Assembly: GCF_002233675.1 (NCBI RefSeq)
Contig: NZ_NMUQ01000001.1
Span: 2,709,356 to 2,773,355 of the forward strand
DNA: 64,000 nucleotides
Direction: 5' to 3'
From: Paenibacillus herberti
GTDB taxonomy: Bacteria; Bacillota; Bacilli; Paenibacillales; Paenibacillaceae
Shown here: piece by piece, positions 50,606-60,665 of the stretch
Numbering within the stretch: the stretch's first letter is position 1
Layout of the letters: every line of letters begins with the position of its first letter
Position numbers and translations under genes: made by a program
The notes under the pieces: model-generated
What the model saw: only the letters and a program-made list of their open reading frames with translations
Database searches by the model: none
What the model was told of the DNA's origin: nothing

Positions 50606-52465
50606 TTACAGCATAAAGCCTGACAGCTCGAACGTCGGAATGTCCATCGATTTTCCATTAACGGACATGTATCGCACTCCTTCACTGAACGGGCTGTATT
50701 CCAGCGCCAGCTCCAAACCATCGCGATTGAACTTCACCGTCCGGGATATCCGGTATCTCGAATGAACGCTTGAAGAGAGCCTATCGCTGACGGAAGAAAG
50801 CGCGCATCGCTCCCGGAATGACGCAAAATCTCCATCCCTTTCCCCGCTGCCTACCTCCACCGCAAAACCATTGCAAACGGCTAGAAGCTCTTCTGCGCTG
50901 AAATTCCGGGCGGGTCCCTCATAGTTGATTAGCGATACCACCAAAAAACCGCCTTGCCTTGTTACCGATACTCCCGTCTTCCTTCCCAGATTCGAAATTC
51001 GCAACGGATGAATAGCGATATAAACCGGGCCATCCTTCACATAGATGGAGCATGGAGCTGCACTCTCCCCCCATTCCCCCGCAACGGGCTGTTCGCCCAA
51101 AAAAATCTCATCCGGCGCAGCACCATTATCGCCGAGTGTCACATAAAGTTGGAGCGCCAACCGATGAATGCCCGACTGCAGAAACGCTTTGGGCTTATAC
51201 ACGACAACAGCCGTATTTTCATGCTGAAGCGCTATTTTTCGGCCTTCGTCGTTCAATATGTTCATGGACAGGTCGATTTTCTTTGCATTGCTCACATATC
51301 TGGCAAATACAGTGCCAACATCGTTTAGTTTTCGGACGGGGACAGCGCGTCTGTACAATAGATGAAAGGCATCGGTCTGCATGCCATTATGAAATTCGCG
51401 GGTAGAGGTCCCGAGCGCGTAATTGTCCGTCATGAAGCTCTGAATCAGCCCTTCCGCAGCAGGATATTCATAGGCGCCTTGGACGCACAGATCGGGCTCC
51501 GCATCCGCGCCGTAATCGCTTGACGGACTGCAATCGAAGGAGGCTTTAAATGTAAACGGATACGTTTTATGCAGCAGCGCATCCACCAGCCTAGTCGGGC
51601 AATGAAAGTCGGCCATCATCCGCATAGCGGAAGAAATGCGTTGTCCCGTTGTCAGCGCCTCGTAACTCCACTCCGTATCGGCCACGTAATCCGGTAAACT
51701 CGCCCCGAGCAGCGACAACAGCATAAACCGATTGGAATGAATTCTTCCTGCCGAATCCCTCATATACGCGCGTGAATACGGCCCGGCATGCTGGAGAGTT
51801 TGGGGGTGGTAATGCCCGAGCAAATCAACCCAGGTTCTTTCCTCCAACTCAAGGGCAAGGACGACAACTGCTTCATCCTGTACCCACGCGGAAATTTCTG
51901 CAAGCGCATAAGCATGAATAGGCGTATAGGTTGGACTGTTGAATTCTGTGGATACGCCTCGCCGCCGAAGCAGCTCCTTAAACTGCAGCAAACGGCCCGA
52001 CCCGACCCGAAATGCGACTTGATCATGAAACATTTGACCGGCAAGCAGACAGATAAAGGAGGCCATCGAAGGAAAGTTGTCGTTTACTCCAACGTAATCC
52101 ATGTCATCTCTCAAAAAATGAGGCAGCACATTTGTTACATATTCGCGAAGTAGTTCTTTAGCTGGAGGCGCAAGCAAAGCCATATCTCTAACTAAAATTT
52201 GCAAAGCAATCATCGGCGCAAAGTGGCAGAACTTATAACAGGACTCCATAATAATGCGGTTTGCCGCTGCAGACGCCTCACTGCTGCCATGCTCCAAGTA
52301 GACCAAAGCCGTCCACAACCGCTCGCGCAAATCGTCTACCATCGACGGCTCCTTCCAGAGAGTGCCATCGTTGGCCATTTGCAGCGTATCGGCTGTCACT
52401 CTTGCGCATATAACAGCCCGCCTTTCACGTTGCCCCCGTAAATCGTAATAAAGCGCTCCTTCCAT
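50606..52465 (-). CDS. Uncharacterised alpha/alpha-toroid plus beta-sandwich protein, putative carbohydrate-active enzyme
   Basis: ATG 52465 lies nine bases after a near-perfect AGGAGGTG; an upstream ATG overlaps the GH105 stop as TGATG. The roughly 619-residue cytoplasmic protein has a helical N-terminal half of the toroid type (repeated helices with NDNFPSMASFICLLAG and STEFNSPTYTPIHAYALAEI). A beta-rich C-terminal half follows (about 380-619). This layout is shared by many polysaccharide lyases and glycosidases, and the NxP and Y-rich patches resemble their active clefts. It lies in an operon between GH105 and the beta-helix gene. I recognise no family; an intracellular role on the imported oligosaccharide is inferred. 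Confidence 0.6.
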   Translation of the reverse strand: MEGALYYDLRGQRERRAVICARVTADTLQMANDGTLWKEPSMVDDLRERLWTALVYLEHGSSEASAAANRIIMESCYKFCHFAPMIALQILVRDMALLAPPAKELLREYVTNVLPHFLRDDMDYVGVNDNFPSMASFICLLAGQMFHDQVAFRVGSGRLLQFKELLRRRGVSTEFNSPTYTPIHAYALAEISAWVQDEAVVVLALELEERTWVDLLGHYHPQTLQHAGPYSRAYMRDSAGRIHSNRFMLLSLLGASLPDYVADTEWSYEALTTGQRISSAMRMMADFHCPTRLVDALLHKTYPFTFKASFDCSPSSDYGADAEPDLCVQGAYEYPAAEGLIQSFMTDNYALGTSTREFHNGMQTDAFHLLYRRAVPVRKLNDVGTVFARYVSNAKKIDLSMNILNDEGRKIALQHENTAVVVYKPKAFLQSGIHRLALQLYVTLGDNGAAPDEIFLGEQPVAGEWGESAAPCSIYVKDGPVYIAIHPLRISNLGRKTGVSVTRQGGFLVVSLINYEGPARNFSAEELLAVCNGFAVEVGSGERDGDFASFRERCALSSVSDRLSSSVHSRYRISRTVKFNRDGLELALEYSPFSEGVRYMSVNGKSMDIPTFELSGFML

Positions 52466-52488
52466 ATCGTGTCTCACCTCCTCTTCCA

Positions 52489-53568
52489 TCAGGGTTCCAA
52501 TTCCAAATCATGCTCCAGTCCTTCTACCAGCATCAGCAAAACCATCGATTGGCCATAGGGCATCGGACAGATCGGAATATCCCTATACTCCTGAAGCGTT
52601 CGGCCCATGCCTGTGCCGTAGGATACGCCGCGGACGATTCCGCAATCGTCTATTTGGCTGAGTACCGCCCGCCATGCTTTTACGCTGGCCTCCTTGTAAG
52701 CAATCGGCAAGTATCCTTTCCTTACCGCTTTGAGCAAACCATAAGCAAACGCGGCTGTGGCCGATGTTTCCGCATAAGACGACGGGTCGTCAAGCAGCGT
52801 ATGCCACATGCCTTCGGAATTTTGTAGCAGCAATAGAGCTTCAGCCTGCTTCTCCAGCGCCGATAGGAGCACCGCCTTCACGCCTTCGGGAAGTTCCACC
52901 ATCTCGAGGTAATCAACCAGCCCCGCTGTATACCAGGAATTACCTCTAGCCCATAAAGCCTTCGCGAAATGATGGTTCTCCAGAAAAGTCCAGCCGTGAA
53001 ACAGCAAGCCCGTTCTCCGGTCGGTCAAATACTTCAAATGCACCAAAAATTGGCGGATGCTTTCCTGGATATAAGCGTCATTACCAAGCAGTACGCCCGT
53101 TTTCGTAAGAAAAAGAACCGTCATATACAAGGTGTCATCCCAAATTTCTCCGGGATTCAACGCCCCCGATACCGTATGCTGAATGGCATTTTCTCCCGTG
53201 CGCGGCATCTCGTGCATGGCATATTCGGCCCATTCCCGGCATACGCGCAAATAACGCTCGTTCTTCGTTTCTTCATAAAGGCAAACAAGCGTCAGCATGG
53301 GACACATCGTATTTACATTTTTGGGCGGAAGCCCCTGCTCCAGCTGCCAATCGAACCAGTCGGTAAGCTCCTTCAGCAGCTGGGGTCGCTTTGTTTTTCT
53401 GTAGTATAAATAAATCGCGAACAAACCTACGCCCTGCGGCCATTCCCAGTTGTCCATCGATACGATGCCGATCGGACAAACTTCCTCCACAGGACTTTGC
53501 AGATGCTTCAGCTGCTCCATTACCTTCCGAATTTCCGAATCCATCTTCAACCCATTATCGGCACGCAT
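52489..53568 (-). CDS. GH105 unsaturated glucuronyl/galacturonyl hydrolase
   Basis: The first 32 codons of the open frame lack support, so ATG 53568 is used. About 359 residues without signal peptide form an (alpha/alpha)6 barrel. The catalytic Asp region is IWDDTLYMTVLF (near residue 143, as in YteR); WARGNSWYTAG and YAETSATAAFAYGL are strongly conserved in GH105/GH88. The enzyme hydrates the double bond left by lyases and releases a 4-deoxy uronate, the substrate for KduI encoded at 61427-62260. The neighbouring importer and KduD complete the route. Confidence 0.88.
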   Translation of the reverse strand: MRADNGLKMDSEIRKVMEQLKHLQSPVEEVCPIGIVSMDNWEWPQGVGLFAIYLYYRKTKRPQLLKELTDWFDWQLEQGLPPKNVNTMCPMLTLVCLYEETKNERYLRVCREWAEYAMHEMPRTGENAIQHTVSGALNPGEIWDDTLYMTVLFLTKTGVLLGNDAYIQESIRQFLVHLKYLTDRRTGLLFHGWTFLENHHFAKALWARGNSWYTAGLVDYLEMVELPEGVKAVLLSALEKQAEALLLLQNSEGMWHTLLDDPSSYAETSATAAFAYGLLKAVRKGYLPIAYKEASVKAWRAVLSQIDDCGIVRGVSYGTGMGRTLQEYRDIPICPMPYGQSMVLLMLVEGLEHDLELEP

Positions 53569-53779
53569 ATTTTTTTGTCCGCACCTTCTTTCCCTCTTTA
53601 GTACTCTTAACATTATGAAAAAAGGGGTGCAGACAAAATAAACAATACTCACGGAGACATACACAATTATTATGATCCGGGGAATTGTAGATGCGGGAAT
53701 TCATGTTTATGGACGGTTCCAAAGGACTTTGTTATATTCTGGCCGTAAGATCACAACAAACACCAAAGTAGGTGACATC

Positions 53780-54748
53780 ATGCAACAGACCGCTCCAGTC
53801 AAAGACAAAAAATCCCCTCTAAAGAGCAGTATGCTAAGCAGCAAACAAATTCAAAGAAGAAGGAGATTCCGTAAGAATATCCCATGGATGTTCATGTTCG
53901 TCCCCGTGGTCGCATATTATATTGTTTTTAAATACATCCCGATGGGCGGGAACGTCATCGCTTTCAAAAACTATAATTTTACGGATGGCATTTGGGGCAG
54001 CCCCTGGGTAGGTATGCAAAATTTCAAGCTGCTGTTCACTGATCCGCTCGCTTTCGCAACAATTCGGAATACATTTGTTATCGCTTTTCTTTCTATTGTT
54101 GTAAACTTCCCGTTTCCTGTACTACTCGCTCTGATGTTTAACGAGGTTCGCAAGCAATGGTTCAAAAAAACCGCTCAAACCTTGCTCTACCTTCCCCATT
54201 TTCTCTCATGGGTTATAGTCGGCGGACTCGTCATTACTTTGTTTGCGCAGGAGTCCGGCACCATCAATCATCTGTTGAAGCAGTGGACGGGCGAAACGTT
54301 TCCTTTTCTTTATAAACCGGTTTCCTGGCTGACTATATTTCTGGCTTCCGGAGTATGGAAAGAAGCTGGCTTTGCCGCCATTATTTATTTGGCCGCTCTC
54401 GGCAATATTGATACCAGCCTTTATGAAGCGGCATCTCTAGATGGAGCGGGGAAAATACGGAAAATATGGCATGTCACGCTGCCGGGCATTCGTTCTATCG
54501 TCATTCTCATGCTTATACTCGGCATGGGCAGAGTGATGGATGTCGGCTTCGATCAAGTGTACAACCTGCAAAATCCGATCGTGTCCAATGTATCCGAAGT
54601 CATATCCACTTATATTTACCGAATGGGTTTGCAGGGAGGACAGTTCTCACTGGCTGCTGCAATGGGCTTGTTCGAGGCCGTTATCGCTCTTGTGCTCATA
54701 CTGGCCACCAATGCGGTCGCCCGCCGGTTCGGCCAAGGATTATGGTAA
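53780..54748 (+). CDS. ABC sugar transporter permease, LplB/YteP type
   Basis: ATG 53780 with AGTAGGTGA upstream gives a 322-residue protein with six helices (first at IPWMFMFVPVVAYYIVFKYI). The permease coupling motif is EAASLDGAGKIRKIWHVTLP. It belongs to the LplB/YteP group that imports complex oligosaccharides, such as rhamnogalacturonan fragments, in Bacilli. It heads the operon with the second permease and the lipoprotein. No ATPase gene is present; in this group a shared MsmX-type ATPase encoded elsewhere is used. Confidence 0.92.
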   Translation: MQQTAPVKDKKSPLKSSMLSSKQIQRRRRFRKNIPWMFMFVPVVAYYIVFKYIPMGGNVIAFKNYNFTDGIWGSPWVGMQNFKLLFTDPLAFATIRNTFVIAFLSIVVNFPFPVLLALMFNEVRKQWFKKTAQTLLYLPHFLSWVIVGGLVITLFAQESGTINHLLKQWTGETFPFLYKPVSWLTIFLASGVWKEAGFAAIIYLAALGNIDTSLYEAASLDGAGKIRKIWHVTLPGIRSIVILMLILGMGRVMDVGFDQVYNLQNPIVSNVSEVISTYIYRMGLQGGQFSLAAAMGLFEAVIALVLILATNAVARRFGQGLW

Positions 54749-54760
54749 GGAGGAAAAGGG

Positions 54761-55633
54761 ATGCGCATAACTCGAGGCGAAAAATGGTTTAATCTCATCA
54801 ATTATGTTCTGCTTTCGGTTGCCGCGCTGACCTGTTTGCTGCCTCTGGTCAACATACTCGCCGTATCGCTGAGCAGCAACGAAGCCATTCTGTCCGGCAA
54901 AGTTTTTCTATTGCCCATTGAAATGAATGTTCAAGCCTACGCAATTCTGTTTAAAGGCACCCCAGTGCTTAATGCGTTTCAGAACAGCCTGATTCTTACC
55001 GTATCAGGTACAGTCGTTGCGATGCTGCTTACATTTCTGGCAGCGTATCCATTATCGCGGCAGGACTTCTACAGCCGCAAGTTTTTTACGCTTGCTATCG
55101 TATTTACGATGATATTCAGCAGCGGAGTCATTCCGCAGTATTTGCTGGTCAAGTCGCTTGGCCTAATCAACAGCTATTGGGCGATTTGGCTGCCGGCCGC
55201 CATCAGTGCCTACAACATGCTGATTATGAAAAACTATTTCGAAAATCTTCCTGTTGAGCTGGAAGAAGCCGCCCGTATTGACGGGGCCTCGGAGCTGCGT
55301 TTTATCGGTAGAATCGTTCTTCCTCTCTCCGTTCCGATGCTTGCCACGCTTTCCCTGTTTTACGGAGTCGCGATGTGGAATAATTTCATGTCCGTGCTGA
55401 TCTATATCAATGATGCAGATAAGCTGAATTTGTCGGTGCTTGTGCAGCAAATGGTCCGCAGCCAGTCGCTGGCACAGGATTTCGCGCTGCGGCCGGAGGA
55501 TATCGCCCAGTCTACGCCGGAGGGCGTCAAATCGGCAGGCGTTATGGTCATGATTATCCCTTTGCTGCTGGTTTACCCCTTTATTCAAAAGTATTTTGTC
55601 AAAGGTGTAATGATAGGCGCAATTAAAGGGTGA
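54761..55633 (+). CDS. ABC sugar transporter permease, LplC/YtcP type
   Basis: A 290-residue permease with six helices, starting behind AAGGAGG, twelve bases after its partner gene. It carries the EAA motif EEAARIDGASELRFIGRIVLP. It forms the heterodimeric channel with the LplB-type permease. The CUT1 carbohydrate family is clear from the motif and the lipoprotein that follows. Confidence 0.93.
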   Translation: MRITRGEKWFNLINYVLLSVAALTCLLPLVNILAVSLSSNEAILSGKVFLLPIEMNVQAYAILFKGTPVLNAFQNSLILTVSGTVVAMLLTFLAAYPLSRQDFYSRKFFTLAIVFTMIFSSGVIPQYLLVKSLGLINSYWAIWLPAAISAYNMLIMKNYFENLPVELEEAARIDGASELRFIGRIVLPLSVPMLATLSLFYGVAMWNNFMSVLIYINDADKLNLSVLVQQMVRSQSLAQDFALRPEDIAQSTPEGVKSAGVMVMIIPLLLVYPFIQKYFVKGVMIGAIKG

Positions 55634-55695
55634 GGGCTCGATTCACCAAGGAGGCGTTAAATCTGAAGAAGACATTCGGAGGGGGCAGCATATCA

Positions 55696-57378
55696 ATGAT
55701 AGAATCCAAAAAAACATCTTCTGCCATTTTGTTATTGCTGCTGGGCGGCATGATGTTGCTCAGCGCTTGTACTTCAAAAGAAACCGGCAGCGGCGGCAAA
55801 TCGGATGGAAAAAACACAGAGACAAGAGGTAAAATCACTTCCACCATTTACGACAGAGGCGGCGTTGCACCGGAGGAAGGCACCATGATCTCCAACCGGT
55901 GGTCCAAATGGATTAACGAAAACAGCCCGGTGGACGTATCGTTTGTAAGCGTGCCGCGCTGGGAGTCCGCCCAAAAGCTGAACACGCTGTTTGCGTCGGG
56001 CACTGCTCCCGATTTAATTTTGGAATACGATTCGGTCATCAAAAACCAGCTTTACACCCAGAAGCAGCTGCTTCCCTTGGACGAATATATAGAAAAAAGC
56101 ACCGTTTACAAAGGAATGCTCGAGAAATATCCTACCCTGCGCAAGCTGGGAACTAAAGATGACGGCAAACTTTATGAAATCGGACGAATCAGCGATGTTA
56201 TTCCTCAGCATATCATCTATATTCGCACCGATTGGCTCAAAGGGCTGAACCTTGAAATGCCAAAGACGACAGAGGATTTCTTCAACGTTGCCAAAGCATT
56301 CGCGGACGGTGATCCCGATGGCAATAACAAGAAGGATACCTATGGCGCTAACCTCAGCTTTGTGGGCATGATGGGCGTTGACGCCATGTTCGGCACTATC
56401 TTTAATGCCAATGACAAAAATCCTTGGATTCTGGATGAAAACGGAAATTTGGTGCTCGGCTGGGATCGGGTAGAGGCCGCCCTCCAATTTAAGAAAAAGC
56501 TGTATGACGCGGGGATCGTAGACAAAGATTTTCTGACCGATGGCAAGGGAGATAAAGCCAAGCTAGATTTTACGACCGGGAAGCTTGGCATTTGGGGCTC
56601 CAACGGACCGGATGCCGCCGCATACAGCACATTAAAGCAGAATGTACCGGATGCCGAAATTGCAGCGCTGCAATTGCCGGAAGGTCTTTTTGGCTCTTTC
56701 AGCCCGATTATCGGCACCCCAATTTCAATGAATGCCGTCGTTAATGCTCAAGCCAAAAATCCGGCTGACATTATTAAATATATCGATTTTATGATGTCAG
56801 AAAAAGCAATCATGGTGCTGAACAATGGAATTGAAGGTGAGCATTACAAAATTGGGGACAACGGCTGTCCAACTGTCATCGATCCCGACAAAAACAAAAT
56901 CGAGAAAAACTACAGCGGAGATTTTGCCATGATTACAGGCGGCATTACCGGCAAATGCGCCTCTTACAACCTGCTGCTGAATCCAATTGAACCGAAAGAA
57001 CAGACTGCCGAGGGCAAAGCCGCTTATGAAATTTCCAAACAATTCGCAGCAGCTTATCAATCTGCTTTCGACGCCTACCTTGATCCGTCCAGACCGATGG
57101 TCAGCATCATTCCGAACGCCGCTTTGCCTTCATTGCCGCAAACTCTACAGATCAATCAAACCAATGGCTTCAAAACTGTCTATGATATTATCGCCAAAAG
57201 CATCATTTCCGGCGGCAGTTATACCGCCCAGCAAGCCATCAAAGATGCAAAAGCTGCCTGGCAAACTTCAAACGGAGCCAAGGTCGAAGCCTTTATGAAG
57301 GAATGGTATACAGAGAACAAGGACAAAACGCTGCTGACAAAGGACTATTACGATTTCATTAAGAAGAATAACGAATGA
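55696..57378 (+). CDS. Sugar-binding lipoprotein of the ABC importer (LplA/YtcQ type)
   Basis: ATG 55696 with GGAGGGGG upstream; the frame opens earlier inside the leader. The lipobox is LLSAC with lipidated Cys25. The mature protein (about 536 residues) has the bilobal binding-protein fold with IYDRGGVAPEEGTMISNRWS, DLILEYDS and LPAMDEYI-like LPLDEYIEK patterns typical of LplA/YtcQ proteins. A calcium-like loop DPDGNNKKDTYG is also present in the group. It captures oligosaccharides outside the membrane for the two permeases. A terminator follows. Confidence 0.9.
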   Translation: MIESKKTSSAILLLLLGGMMLLSACTSKETGSGGKSDGKNTETRGKITSTIYDRGGVAPEEGTMISNRWSKWINENSPVDVSFVSVPRWESAQKLNTLFASGTAPDLILEYDSVIKNQLYTQKQLLPLDEYIEKSTVYKGMLEKYPTLRKLGTKDDGKLYEIGRISDVIPQHIIYIRTDWLKGLNLEMPKTTEDFFNVAKAFADGDPDGNNKKDTYGANLSFVGMMGVDAMFGTIFNANDKNPWILDENGNLVLGWDRVEAALQFKKKLYDAGIVDKDFLTDGKGDKAKLDFTTGKLGIWGSNGPDAAAYSTLKQNVPDAEIAALQLPEGLFGSFSPIIGTPISMNAVVNAQAKNPADIIKYIDFMMSEKAIMVLNNGIEGEHYKIGDNGCPTVIDPDKNKIEKNYSGDFAMITGGITGKCASYNLLLNPIEPKEQTAEGKAAYEISKQFAAAYQSAFDAYLDPSRPMVSIIPNAALPSLPQTLQINQTNGFKTVYDIIAKSIISGGSYTAQQAIKDAKAAWQTSNGAKVEAFMKEWYTENKDKTLLTKDYYDFIKKNNE

Positions 57379-57389
57379 ACTTTTAGAAC

Positions 57390-57437
57390 AGGCACAACTC
57401 CTTTTGTCGATCCACGGCAAAGGGAGCTGTGCTTTTG
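57390..57437 (+). terminator. Terminator of the importer operon
   Basis: GGCACAACTCCTTT pairs with AAAGGGAGCTGTGC with a few wobbles across a loop of about 14 bases, followed by TTTTG. Confidence 0.75.
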
Positions 57438-57537
57438 CCGTACGGTTGAACTTGTCGTTCCTCTTCTTGACCATAACGAAGGTTAGGTCGGGATTCGCAG
57501 ATAGACTACTTCATATAATCCGAGGTGGAAGTTTTCT

Positions 57538-59760
57538 ATGAAAAAAAATCCATGGCTGCGTTTTTTCCTGTCCTATTTATTTGTTTTTTTGTTCACAGCA
57601 GTCTCGCTGGTCGTTATTTTTTTATTTATCCTCGGAAACGCCTCCAAACAGGAAGCCGACAATGCCAACAACAGATATGCCCACACCGCAGTGAAAACTT
57701 TCGATAATACGCTTCGGAATATCGAGCAGGCAATCATTCAAGAGACTCTTACAAACAGCGATTTGCAATCGTTCTACGACCACACCGGCACCAACGATAT
57801 ATACTCCAATTATTTGCTATACTCCCGGTTTAGAGATTTGACGAGCAGCATTAACGGCATTGATTCTATCTATCTCTATCGGACCTCCGATCAAAAGGTC
57901 ATGTCAGACTCCTACCTGCTGGACCTCGCCGACTTCGAAGACAAGGAGTTCGTAACGAACCGAATGGAGCAGCCTAACCTGAACAGCTGGTCTTCGCCCC
58001 GCTCTTATTCCTCCATTAAAGGCGGGCAAAGCCGGCAGGTTGTCTCTCTTGTGAAAGGGATTCCGTTTGGCACCGCTCAGCAGGGACTGCTCGTAGTGAA
58101 CATTTTTCTGCCGTATTTGCAAAATGAGTTGGCGGAAATCGGTCAATCCGATCTCCATTATGCCTATTTTACCGATCCGGCGGGTAAACCGTTCTTTCGT
58201 TCAATGGAATCCTATAACAATGACCGGGTCCAAATTCAATCGGAGCTAACGGATTGGAGCCTCCATTCAGGTTTGAAAAACACGAAGTTTGGCGGCTTTT
58301 TATCAATCATTTCCTTCTTCTGGATTATTTTCATAACCCTCGTCCTGATGTTCGGAATTTCCTTGCTGATCTATGTGTTTCGCCGCAATTACAAGCCAAT
58401 CGATACGATTACAAACCGGATTCAGCAATATGTATACAACGACAAGTACCGCTATGAAGGCGACCAGTTCACTTTCATCGACTCCTCAATCGAAAAGCTA
58501 ATTTTACAGTCTCAGCATCATGAAGCGCAGGCGGCCAAAGATCTCATTTGGAAAAAAAGCACGTTGCTTCGTGATTTTGTAACCGGAACGATGAACTCGG
58601 TTCAGGCCGAGACTAAGCGGGAACTGTTGGAGCAGCAATTGCTGGAAAGATTTAAGGCAGCACCGCGTTCCTGCCTAGTTTTGCTCATCGAGGTGGATGC
58701 GTACAACATTTTCTTACAAACGTACAACGAACGCGATCAGCTTTTGCTTAGATTTGCGCTGCAATCAGCCGTCTCGGAAATGTCCGGGCATTATTCCAAC
58801 TCCATTTGGATCGAATGGCTATCCGGCTCGCGCTTATGCAATCTCATTGCGCTGGATGAAGTGGAGCCTAATTCGCTGGACACCATTTTGCAAATGTGCG
58901 AAGAGTGGCGAAACTGGGTTGAGGGGTATTTGAAATTTACTATTACAGTGGGAGTGGGAGAACCCGTGCCTGCCCTTTCAAATCTGCCCTACTCGTATGA
59001 AATCGCTTTGGATATGCTGGACATCAAAGCTACGCTTGGTTCGAATAAGGTCATCTCGCAAAAAAACCTGTCGCAGCAGCCTACTGCAGTCATATATGAA
59101 CAACTTGCCACTATTCGCTCTATGATTCATTATATTAAAACAGGCAAAGAGTTATGGGAAAATGAGTTCAGGTCGATATTTGCCGAGATAAAGGCCAGGC
59201 ATTCCTCACGCAAAGCAATTGTAAATATGGCCGACTATTTGCATTACCATCTAACCAAGGAAATTTCCGGACTGCCGGAGGACATAGCGGTTTATTGGAA
59301 TCATATTTTGCTGCCAGAACTAAAGGAAGCGCTAAAACACTTTGCATCAATCGACGAGCTAGAGCGCGATATCTTTGCTGCCCTTTGCGACATTTCAGAG
59401 AAAATCAACATTCGTCGAGAATCAAGTCCCCACTATCAGAATATTGGGGCGATCCAAGCTTATATTTCAGCTCATCTGGCCGATCCAAACTTATCCCTGA
59501 ACCAGATCAGTGAATATTTCCAGCTTAGTCCCTCTCACTTCAGCGCCTTGTTCAAAGAGGTGATGAATGAGAAATTCATTGATTATTTGACAAGGATTCG
59601 CATAGAAGCGGCAACGAGGCTTTTGGTAACGACTAACGCTTCCATTCAGGACATAGGACTGCAGGTTGGATATGTCCATTCCTTTTCATTCATCCGAGTG
59701 TTCAAAAAATGGACCGGCACCACTCCCGGAGAATACCGTAAAAAGAAGGAATCGGGATGA
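57538..59760 (+). CDS. Membrane-bound AraC-family regulator (YesS/YtdP-like)
   Basis: A 740-residue protein behind CGAGGTGG. Two membrane helices (about 9-31 and 255-282) enclose an extracytoplasmic sensor of the dCACHE type. A cytoplasmic linker region follows (about 300-630). The C-terminus has two AraC helix-turn-helix units (LSLNQISEYFQLSPSHFSAL and IQDIGLQVGYVHSFSFIRVF). Such one-protein sensors control polysaccharide gene clusters in Paenibacillus and Bacillus. Its place after the importer genes suggests that it senses the imported sugar outside the cell and activates the cluster. Confidence 0.9.
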   Translation: MKKNPWLRFFLSYLFVFLFTAVSLVVIFLFILGNASKQEADNANNRYAHTAVKTFDNTLRNIEQAIIQETLTNSDLQSFYDHTGTNDIYSNYLLYSRFRDLTSSINGIDSIYLYRTSDQKVMSDSYLLDLADFEDKEFVTNRMEQPNLNSWSSPRSYSSIKGGQSRQVVSLVKGIPFGTAQQGLLVVNIFLPYLQNELAEIGQSDLHYAYFTDPAGKPFFRSMESYNNDRVQIQSELTDWSLHSGLKNTKFGGFLSIISFFWIIFITLVLMFGISLLIYVFRRNYKPIDTITNRIQQYVYNDKYRYEGDQFTFIDSSIEKLILQSQHHEAQAAKDLIWKKSTLLRDFVTGTMNSVQAETKRELLEQQLLERFKAAPRSCLVLLIEVDAYNIFLQTYNERDQLLLRFALQSAVSEMSGHYSNSIWIEWLSGSRLCNLIALDEVEPNSLDTILQMCEEWRNWVEGYLKFTITVGVGEPVPALSNLPYSYEIALDMLDIKATLGSNKVISQKNLSQQPTAVIYEQLATIRSMIHYIKTGKELWENEFRSIFAEIKARHSSRKAIVNMADYLHYHLTKEISGLPEDIAVYWNHILLPELKEALKHFASIDELERDIFAALCDISEKINIRRESSPHYQNIGAIQAYISAHLADPNLSLNQISEYFQLSPSHFSALFKEVMNEKFIDYLTRIRIEAATRLLVTTNASIQDIGLQVGYVHSFSFIRVFKKWTGTTPGEYRKKKESG

Positions 59761-59813
59761 ACGCTGTAACGATGATGTTCCGTTGTCAACCTGCGGCTGA
59801 AGACCTGACTATT

Positions 59814-59861
59814 AAAAAAGCTGCCGTTCCATCAACAAATGATGAAACGGCAGCTTTTAAG
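59814..59861. terminator. Bidirectional terminator between the AraC gene and kduD
   Basis: AAAAGCTGCCGTT pairs with AACGGCAGCTTTT, the inner part also pairs (CATC against GATG), and A/T-runs flank both sides. It suits both converging genes. Confidence 0.88.
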
Positions 59862-59887
59862 CGTTTATTAATTCAAGTCTATCAACA

Positions 59888-60643
59888 TTAACGGCTCATC
59901 CAGCCACCGTCCACGCACAGCACGTGGCCGCTCATATAATCGGATGCAGATGATGCGAGGAAAATAGCAGCGCCAGCCAAGTCTTGCCCGGTTCCCCAGC
60001 GCCCCGCAGGAATTCGCTCCAAAATTTGAGTGCTGCGCAACGGATCTTCGCGAAGCGCTTCCGTATTGTCCGTAACCATATAACCCGGCGCAATGGCGTT
60101 GACCTGTACGCCTTTTGACGCCCATTCATTGCCAAGCTGCTTCGTCAGACCGACAATGGCATGTTTGCTTGCCGTGTAGCCTGGCACATTAATGCCGCCC
60201 TGGAATGACAGCATTGATGCAATGTTAATAATTTTCCCCGCGCCTTGTGCGATCATCCGCTTGCCCGCTTCCTGGCTCAGAACAAAGACGGAATTCAGGT
60301 TGACGTTCAGCACGTCCTCCCAATCCCTATAACTGTGTTCGGCGGCAGGCGTACGGCGAATGATTCCTGCATTGTTAACGAGAACATCAATCCGGCCGAA
60401 TTCCTCAACCGTCTTGTCGATAATGCCAGGCAGATTGCTGCGGTTAGAAATGTCAGCCTGGAGCGTAACTGCCTTGCGGCCAAGCTCCCGCACTTTACCG
60501 GCGGTTCCGTCGGCAGGCGTATCGTTTGTGACAAGCACGAGATCCGCGCCTGCTTCCGCCAGCCCAACCGCGATGGCTGCGCCAAGTCCGCGTCCCGCGC
60601 CCGTTACAACAGCAACCTTGCCCGTCAGGTCAAAATAATGCAC
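59888..60643 (-). CDS. kduD: 2-dehydro-3-deoxy-D-gluconate 5-dehydrogenase
   Basis: A 251-residue short-chain dehydrogenase starting at GTG behind AAGGGGG. It has the cofactor motif TGAGRGLGAAIA, NNAGI, the catalytic Ser (IASMLS) and YTASK, and ends with VDGGWMSR, typical of KduD. It reduces 2,5-diketo-3-deoxygluconate to 2-keto-3-deoxygluconate. It is in one operon with the DeoR regulator and kduI, which supports KduD over gluconate 5-dehydrogenase. Confidence 0.9.
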   Translation of the reverse strand: MHYFDLTGKVAVVTGAGRGLGAAIAVGLAEAGADLVLVTNDTPADGTAGKVRELGRKAVTLQADISNRSNLPGIIDKTVEEFGRIDVLVNNAGIIRRTPAAEHSYRDWEDVLNVNLNSVFVLSQEAGKRMIAQGAGKIINIASMLSFQGGINVPGYTASKHAIVGLTKQLGNEWASKGVQVNAIAPGYMVTDNTEALREDPLRSTQILERIPAGRWGTGQDLAGAAIFLASSASDYMSGHVLCVDGGWMSR

Positions 60644-60665
60644 CGATAAAATCCCCCTTCAACCG

